From: CADEFQ01 sp050185195
Lineage (GTDB): Bacteria > Pseudomonadota > Gammaproteobacteria > Steroidobacterales > Steroidobacteraceae
Direction: 5' to 3'
NCBI GenBank assembly: GCA_050185195.1
Contig: JBFWZQ010000015.1
Span: 1-64,000, forward strand
DNA length: 64,000 nt
In this document: positions 59,966 through 64,000 of the stretch, in pieces
How the letters are laid out: every line of letters starts with the position of its first letter
Numbering within the stretch: position 1 is the first letter of the stretch
Position numbers and translations under genes: made by a program
The notes under the pieces: model-generated
Told to the model about the DNA's origin: nothing
Seen by the model: only the letters and a program-made list of their open reading frames with translations
Database searches by the model: none

Positions 59966-62338
59966 CTACTCGATCGCCAGCCGCAGCACCTCGCCGACCC
60001 GCTCCCGCGCGACGTCCTCCGCGTGGAAAGGCAGCTTCATCCAGCGCTTCCCGGCATAGAGCGGCAACTGGTCGAAGGAGTACGGCGAATCGGGCTGCGA
60101 GGACTGCCCGTAGGTCATGATCGCCTCGGCCACCGGGCCGCGATCGTCGAAGGTCACGGTCTGGATATAGCTGCTGCCGAAATTGACCTTGTAGCCACCC
60201 TTCACGAGCGTCTCCGTGCCGAAGGTCTCCAGCTTGTTCAGGACGCCCTCGAACTGCGGCCCGCCATGCAGCCCGACGCCGCCGTGGCGCGTGGTGTACA
60301 TCTGGACTTCGCCGAGGGGCGCATCCAGCGCAAAGCCCGCCGCGCGGACCGTTGCGACCGCCTTGTCGAGCGCCTGCATCAACTGCGCACGAATCGCCGG
60401 CTCGTCCGTGGCGAGGCCGGCTGGCGTGTGGGTCGGGTCGGCCGGATCGAAGGGCCGGCGCCACACGCCCTTGATCTCGCCGGCCGCGCGCCACCACTCG
60501 CGGAACAGGTGTTCACCGCGCGACTCGAGGTTGTTGCGCCGGTCCCAGGCGGCCAGCACGGCGCAGCCGGCCTGCGCCGCTTCGCCGGTGGCCTCCCTGC
60601 AGACGGGCAGGAAATCGTCCAGCACCAGATAGGCAGCGTGGTTGCGATTGCCGAACAGCATCGCCTGCACTTCGGCGAGGCCCACCTTCGCGTGCGGCGC
60701 GATGCCATCGACGCCGGCGAGACGCTCCCGGATCTCATGCAGCCCGGACCGCGTGCGCAGGCTCTGCGGGTAGTCCGTCCCGCCGACCAGCGGCGAGTAT
60801 GCGGGCCAGTCGATCGCGGGGTTGCTCATCCAGAAGCTGTCGTTGCTGTTCTGTACCCAGTCGCGGCGCACGGCGACGGGCATGCGTTCGATCGGCAGCA
60901 GGCCCGGCACCGGCGAATGGGGGTCGCGATGCCAGTCGCAATCGCTGCGGGAGCCGTCGAGCACGACCAGGTTCGCGGCCTTGAACAGGGCCGCGGCGGG
61001 CTTCGATGGCGCGCAGCGCTGCAACTGCGCCGGCTCGACGTCGGGCACGACGCTGACGTCGGCGTACATCGCGCGGCCGTCGCGGTCCGCCGCGATCGTG
61101 TTGACCCAGGGAATGCCGAGCGCACCGAGCGTCGCGCGCATCTCCTCGACGCTGCGATCGCGGTTGAGGCCCAGCCAGATGTCCATGGCCCGCAGGTTCA
61201 GCGTGTTCGCGTCCTTCAGGGCGTAGGCGCGCGTCTGCGTCCAGGCGAGCCCCGCCTGCGGCATTTCGAGCACGGGACCGAAGCGCGTCTGCCATACGGT
61301 GTGCTCGCGCTGCTGCACGACGCCTTGTGCATCGAGCACTTCGTAGGCGACTCGCTGCGCCGTCATCGGCACGGCCTTGCCGTCGATGACATAGCTGCGC
61401 GGGTCGCCCTTCGCGAGTTCGAGCTCGAACAGCGTGAAGCGCTTGCCGGTCGACACCGTGTGCGTCCACGCGACGTCGTGGTTGAAGCCGATCTGCACCA
61501 CGGCGCTGTGGCCGATGGCCGCGCCCATGACGTCGAGCGTGCCCGGAATGGTCAGGTGCATTTCCCAGAACCGGTTGACGCCGCTCCAGGGGAAATGCGG
61601 GTTGCCGAGCAATACGCCGCGTCCGTTCTGCGTGACATCCGATCCGAACGCCCAGCCGTTCGAGCCGAGCAGGGGCTCGTCGAGACGCAGGTGTGCCAGC
61701 GCTGCGACGGCCTGCGGCACGGTGGGTCGCGCCGCGGCAGGCTCGCCACCGGCGGGCGGGTTCGTGCCGAAGATCGCGTCCGCGAACTGCGCGACGCCGA
61801 GCTGGACCATCGTCAGTTCCTGCAGCCGCAGGTACTCCGCCAGGGTCATGGGTTGCACCCAGGGCTGGCCGCCGCAGGGCGCCGGCAGGTGCGGGCCCTG
61901 GTCGCGCAGGTAGCGGTTGTAACCCTCGACATACCCGCGGGACACGGCGCGCATGTCGGTGCTGCCACGCCCGAAAGCGGCGGCGAGCGCCGCATCGTCC
62001 ATGTGGCTGCGCACGAACACGTCGATCTGCTCGTTCGGCAACACGCGCAGGCCGAGCAGTGCGCGGCCGTCCGCGCCGAAATGGCGCGATCGTTCGCCGC
62101 GGATCGTGACGAGCTGGTCGGCGGTCTGGCACACATTGTCCTGCGCGTGCGCATAGGCGACGCCGTAGGCCAGCGCCTCGTAGTCCGGCGCCGTGACGTG
62201 GGCGATGCCGTGCGTGGTGCGCGTGATCTGCACGTTGCGGGCCGCTTGCGGGACGGCGGCGCAGCCGGCGACCAGGGTCGCGAAAACGGCTGCGCCGAAC
62301 GCCAGTGAGCGGCGCGGGGAGGCGACGATGACGGTCAT
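59966..62338 (-). CDS. Penicillin acylase-family amidohydrolase, lipoprotein
   Basis: 790 residues. Lipobox LVAGC (Cys26) suggests a lipoprotein. YGVAYAHAQDN (58-68) and the autocatalytic cleavage site LLGSNGWAFGSD, with Ser226 as the N-terminal nucleophile of the mature beta subunit, identify an Ntn-hydrolase of the penicillin/AHL/aculeacin acylase group. NDSFWMSNP is the conserved Asn motif. It would cleave an amide bond of an acylated substrate such as a homoserine lactone or lipopeptide in the periplasm. It is preceded on the same strand by a TonB-dependent receptor, 10 bases away. Confidence 0.9.
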   Translation of the reverse strand: MTVIVASPRRSLAFGAAVFATLVAGCAAVPQAARNVQITRTTHGIAHVTAPDYEALAYGVAYAHAQDNVCQTADQLVTIRGERSRHFGADGRALLGLRVLPNEQIDVFVRSHMDDAALAAAFGRGSTDMRAVSRGYVEGYNRYLRDQGPHLPAPCGGQPWVQPMTLAEYLRLQELTMVQLGVAQFADAIFGTNPPAGGEPAAARPTVPQAVAALAHLRLDEPLLGSNGWAFGSDVTQNGRGVLLGNPHFPWSGVNRFWEMHLTIPGTLDVMGAAIGHSAVVQIGFNHDVAWTHTVSTGKRFTLFELELAKGDPRSYVIDGKAVPMTAQRVAYEVLDAQGVVQQREHTVWQTRFGPVLEMPQAGLAWTQTRAYALKDANTLNLRAMDIWLGLNRDRSVEEMRATLGALGIPWVNTIAADRDGRAMYADVSVVPDVEPAQLQRCAPSKPAAALFKAANLVVLDGSRSDCDWHRDPHSPVPGLLPIERMPVAVRRDWVQNSNDSFWMSNPAIDWPAYSPLVGGTDYPQSLRTRSGLHEIRERLAGVDGIAPHAKVGLAEVQAMLFGNRNHAAYLVLDDFLPVCREATGEAAQAGCAVLAAWDRRNNLESRGEHLFREWWRAAGEIKGVWRRPFDPADPTHTPAGLATDEPAIRAQLMQALDKAVATVRAAGFALDAPLGEVQMYTTRHGGVGLHGGPQFEGVLNKLETFGTETLVKGGYKVNFGSSYIQTVTFDDRGPVAEAIMTYGQSSQPDSPYSFDQLPLYAGKRWMKLPFHAEDVARERVGEVLRLAIE

Positions 62339-62348
62339 GCCGCCCCCT

Positions 62349-64000
62349 TCAATCGAAGTTCCAGACCATCCTGACGCCGTACGTGCGCGGCAGGCCCGGC
62401 AGCTTCGCGATCGTGCCGAAGAAGTCGCGCAACTCGGACTGCGGGTCGGTTTCGTCGGTGAGGTTGTGGCCCCACGCGTAGACCTCCCACGTGCGGCTGT
62501 CTGACATCAGGCCGATGCGGGCGTTGACCTCCGTGTGCGAACCGAGCTTGCCGAAGGCGATCGTGCCGGGGTAGGCGCTGTTGTACGGCGTGGTCGTGGC
62601 GTTGTCGGCCGTCGTGAAGAAATCGCCCGTGTGGGTGACGTCGCCACGCAGCAGCAGCGTCGAACGCAATGCCGGCACGGCGTGCCGCCAGGTCGCGCCG
62701 GCCGCGTAGGTCAGCTTCGGTGCGTTCGGCAGGTCGTTGCCCGACACATCCGTGCCGCCGCTGCCGCCGGCCGGGAAGCTGTCGAACTCCGCCTTCAGCA
62801 GGCCGAGGGAGGCCTGCAGCGTGAAGTTGTCGGTGACGTGGAGGGTGCTCTCCGCCTCGAGGCCCGACGTCTCGACCTTCGCCGCGTTGTTGATGCGGAT
62901 CGACGTGCGGCCACCGCCGAGGTTCACGAACTGGTTGACCTGGTAGTCGTCGTAGTTCGCGATGAAGGCGGCGACGTTCAGCGACAGGCGCCCGTCGAGG
63001 TAGTTGCCCTTGAGGCCGAGCTCGAAGCTGTCGACGGTCTCCTTGTCGAAATCGAGCCCCCGGTGCGCGGCGAGCTCGTCCCGGTTGATGTAATCGAGGT
63101 TGAAGCCGCCACTCTTGTAGCCCGAGGCATAACGCGCATAGAGGTTCGACGTTTTGCTGAGCGCGTAGGTGATGCTCGCCGCCGGCGCGAAGAAATCGTC
63201 GGTGCGCTCATTGGTCATCGGCGACGGGTTGAGCGGGTCGGTGCCGGTCGAACCGATGCGGAAGATGCCCGAGTTGCGTCCGTCGAGCAGCCAGTTCACT
63301 TCCTTCTTCTCGGTGGACCAGCGCACGCCGAAGCCGAGCTTCCAGCGGTCCGACACCTGGTACGTGCCGTTGAAATAGGCGGCGTAGCTCGTGGTGTCGA
63401 CGTCGCCGCGGTTGAACACCTTGGACAGCGGCGGCCCGAAGCCGATGAGCTGCGCGACGAGGGCGTTCGGCAATGCAGGCGCCGGGGGCAGCGGCGGGCT
63501 CAGCGCGCCCGAGGCATACAGTGGGCCGATGAAGTACTGCACGAAGTCGTTGCCCAGGATCACGTCGCGATTGGTGTGCGCATCCTGCCGGTAGAAGTAC
63601 AGGCCGCCCGTGTAGCTGAAGGCGCGGTCCGTGGAGGAGATGAGCTGCAGCTCCTGCGACAGCACGTCGTACTTGTCCCGGTACTCGATCGAGATGATGT
63701 CGACCGGCGAATAGTCGGTGGCGTTGGTGTAGACGGCGTCGGTGGTGCGATAGCCGGTGATGCTCTTCACCGTGTTCCCGCCCCCGAGCTGGTAGGCGAG
63801 GTCGAGGCTGCCGCCATAGATGTCGCGCTTGTCGGTGGGATCGAAGCTGAACGCGACCACGCCCATCTGCGGGGCGGCCTGCACGGGCTGCATCGCCAGC
63901 ATGTCCGTCACCGGGTCGCCGACGAGGATGCGCCCGTCGCTGTTGAGCCCGTCGAACGACGCGTTGATCTCGAGGCGATCGTTCGCGCGGATCCGCATCT
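62349..64000 (-). CDS. TonB-dependent receptor, C-terminal barrel (5' end outside window)
   Basis: Barrel part of an outer membrane receptor: YGGSLDLAYQLGGGNTVKSI, SQELQLISSTDRAFSYTGGL, KTSNLYARYASGYKSGGFN, KETVDSFELGLKGNYLDG, and C-terminal TYGVRMVWNFD. The signal peptide, TonB box and plug lie beyond position 64000. It lies 10 bases before the acylase gene and is probably in one operon with it, importing the acylase substrate. Confidence 0.9.
   Translation of the reverse strand, partial: MRIRANDRLEINASFDGLNSDGRILVGDPVTDMLAMQPVQAAPQMGVVAFSFDPTDKRDIYGGSLDLAYQLGGGNTVKSITGYRTTDAVYTNATDYSPVDIISIEYRDKYDVLSQELQLISSTDRAFSYTGGLYFYRQDAHTNRDVILGNDFVQYFIGPLYASGALSPPLPPAPALPNALVAQLIGFGPPLSKVFNRGDVDTTSYAAYFNGTYQVSDRWKLGFGVRWSTEKKEVNWLLDGRNSGIFRIGSTGTDPLNPSPMTNERTDDFFAPAASITYALSKTSNLYARYASGYKSGGFNLDYINRDELAAHRGLDFDKETVDSFELGLKGNYLDGRLSLNVAAFIANYDDYQVNQFVNLGGGRTSIRINNAAKVETSGLEAESTLHVTDNFTLQASLGLLKAEFDSFPAGGSGGTDVSGNDLPNAPKLTYAAGATWRHAVPALRSTLLLRGDVTHTGDFFTTADNATTTPYNSAYPGTIAFGKLGSHTEVNARIGLMSDSRTWEVYAWGHNLTDETDPQSELRDFFGTIAKLPGLPRTYGVRMVWNFD

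Overview
This window is a replication-origin-proximal segment of a high-GC Gammaproteobacterium chromosome. The core order mnmE ... yidC-yidD-rnpA-rpmH | dnaA-dnaN-recF-gyrB is the gammaproteobacterial oriC neighbourhood. The abundance of TonB-dependent receptors, a UrcA-type protein, Tat-exported flavoenzymes and an acylase suggests a Steroidobacter/Nevskia/Xanthomonadales-like environmental bacterium; this placement is inference. A probable oriC lies in the dnaA-dnaN gap and two near-perfect parS sites lie inside recF.

Layout. 0-4.7 kb: end of a PBP4-type carboxypeptidase, a small HExxH protein, ada overlapping a 2OG-Fe(II) oxygenase, a PEP-mutase-like enzyme and a RidA-like protein. 4.7-12.3 kb: a Type III-like restriction-modification island on the minus strand. 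The mod methyltransferase comes first, then an operon in which a HigB/HigA-like toxin-antitoxin pair and a small unknown gene are translationally chained to the res helicase-nuclease, behind a perfect palindromic operator. 12.5-18.2 kb: M49-like peptidase, arsC, recQ, a broken phosphoesterase and a DUF4143 ATPase. 18.2-32.6 kb: the origin-linked housekeeping block, interrupted by a dicarboxylate-type transporter, an internally deleted NodI-like ABC ATPase and a second 2OG oxygenase. gyrB carries a 572-residue intein placed exactly at its TOPRIM metal-binding motif.

32.9-44.9 kb: an accessory cluster that I find the most interesting part. It encodes a DUF1838 protein, three paralogous flavin amine-oxidase-like enzymes, a LysR regulator, a Sel1-like protein, a CpcT/CpeT-type (bilin-lyase family) protein, a two-domain VOC protein, a class I cytochrome c and a TonB-dependent receptor. 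Four of the proteins have Tat-like twin-arginine leaders and two more have Sec leaders, so the whole set looks built for chemistry in the periplasm, with the receptor importing the substrate and the cytochrome taking electrons. Two genes share a duplicated promoter module with identical spacing. A decayed IS256-type transposase marks the right edge.

45-64 kb: ExbB/MotA-like channel protein, YciI, PlsC-like acyltransferase, threonine-synthase-like enzyme, GST, aspartic protease, glyQS, an FadH-type flavin reductase, a DUF6929-like protein, a CadC-like TPR regulator, a UrcA-family protein, an alpha/beta hydrolase, a penicillin-acylase-family lipoprotein and the 3' part of another TonB-dependent receptor. 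I saw no rRNA, tRNA or CRISPR array.
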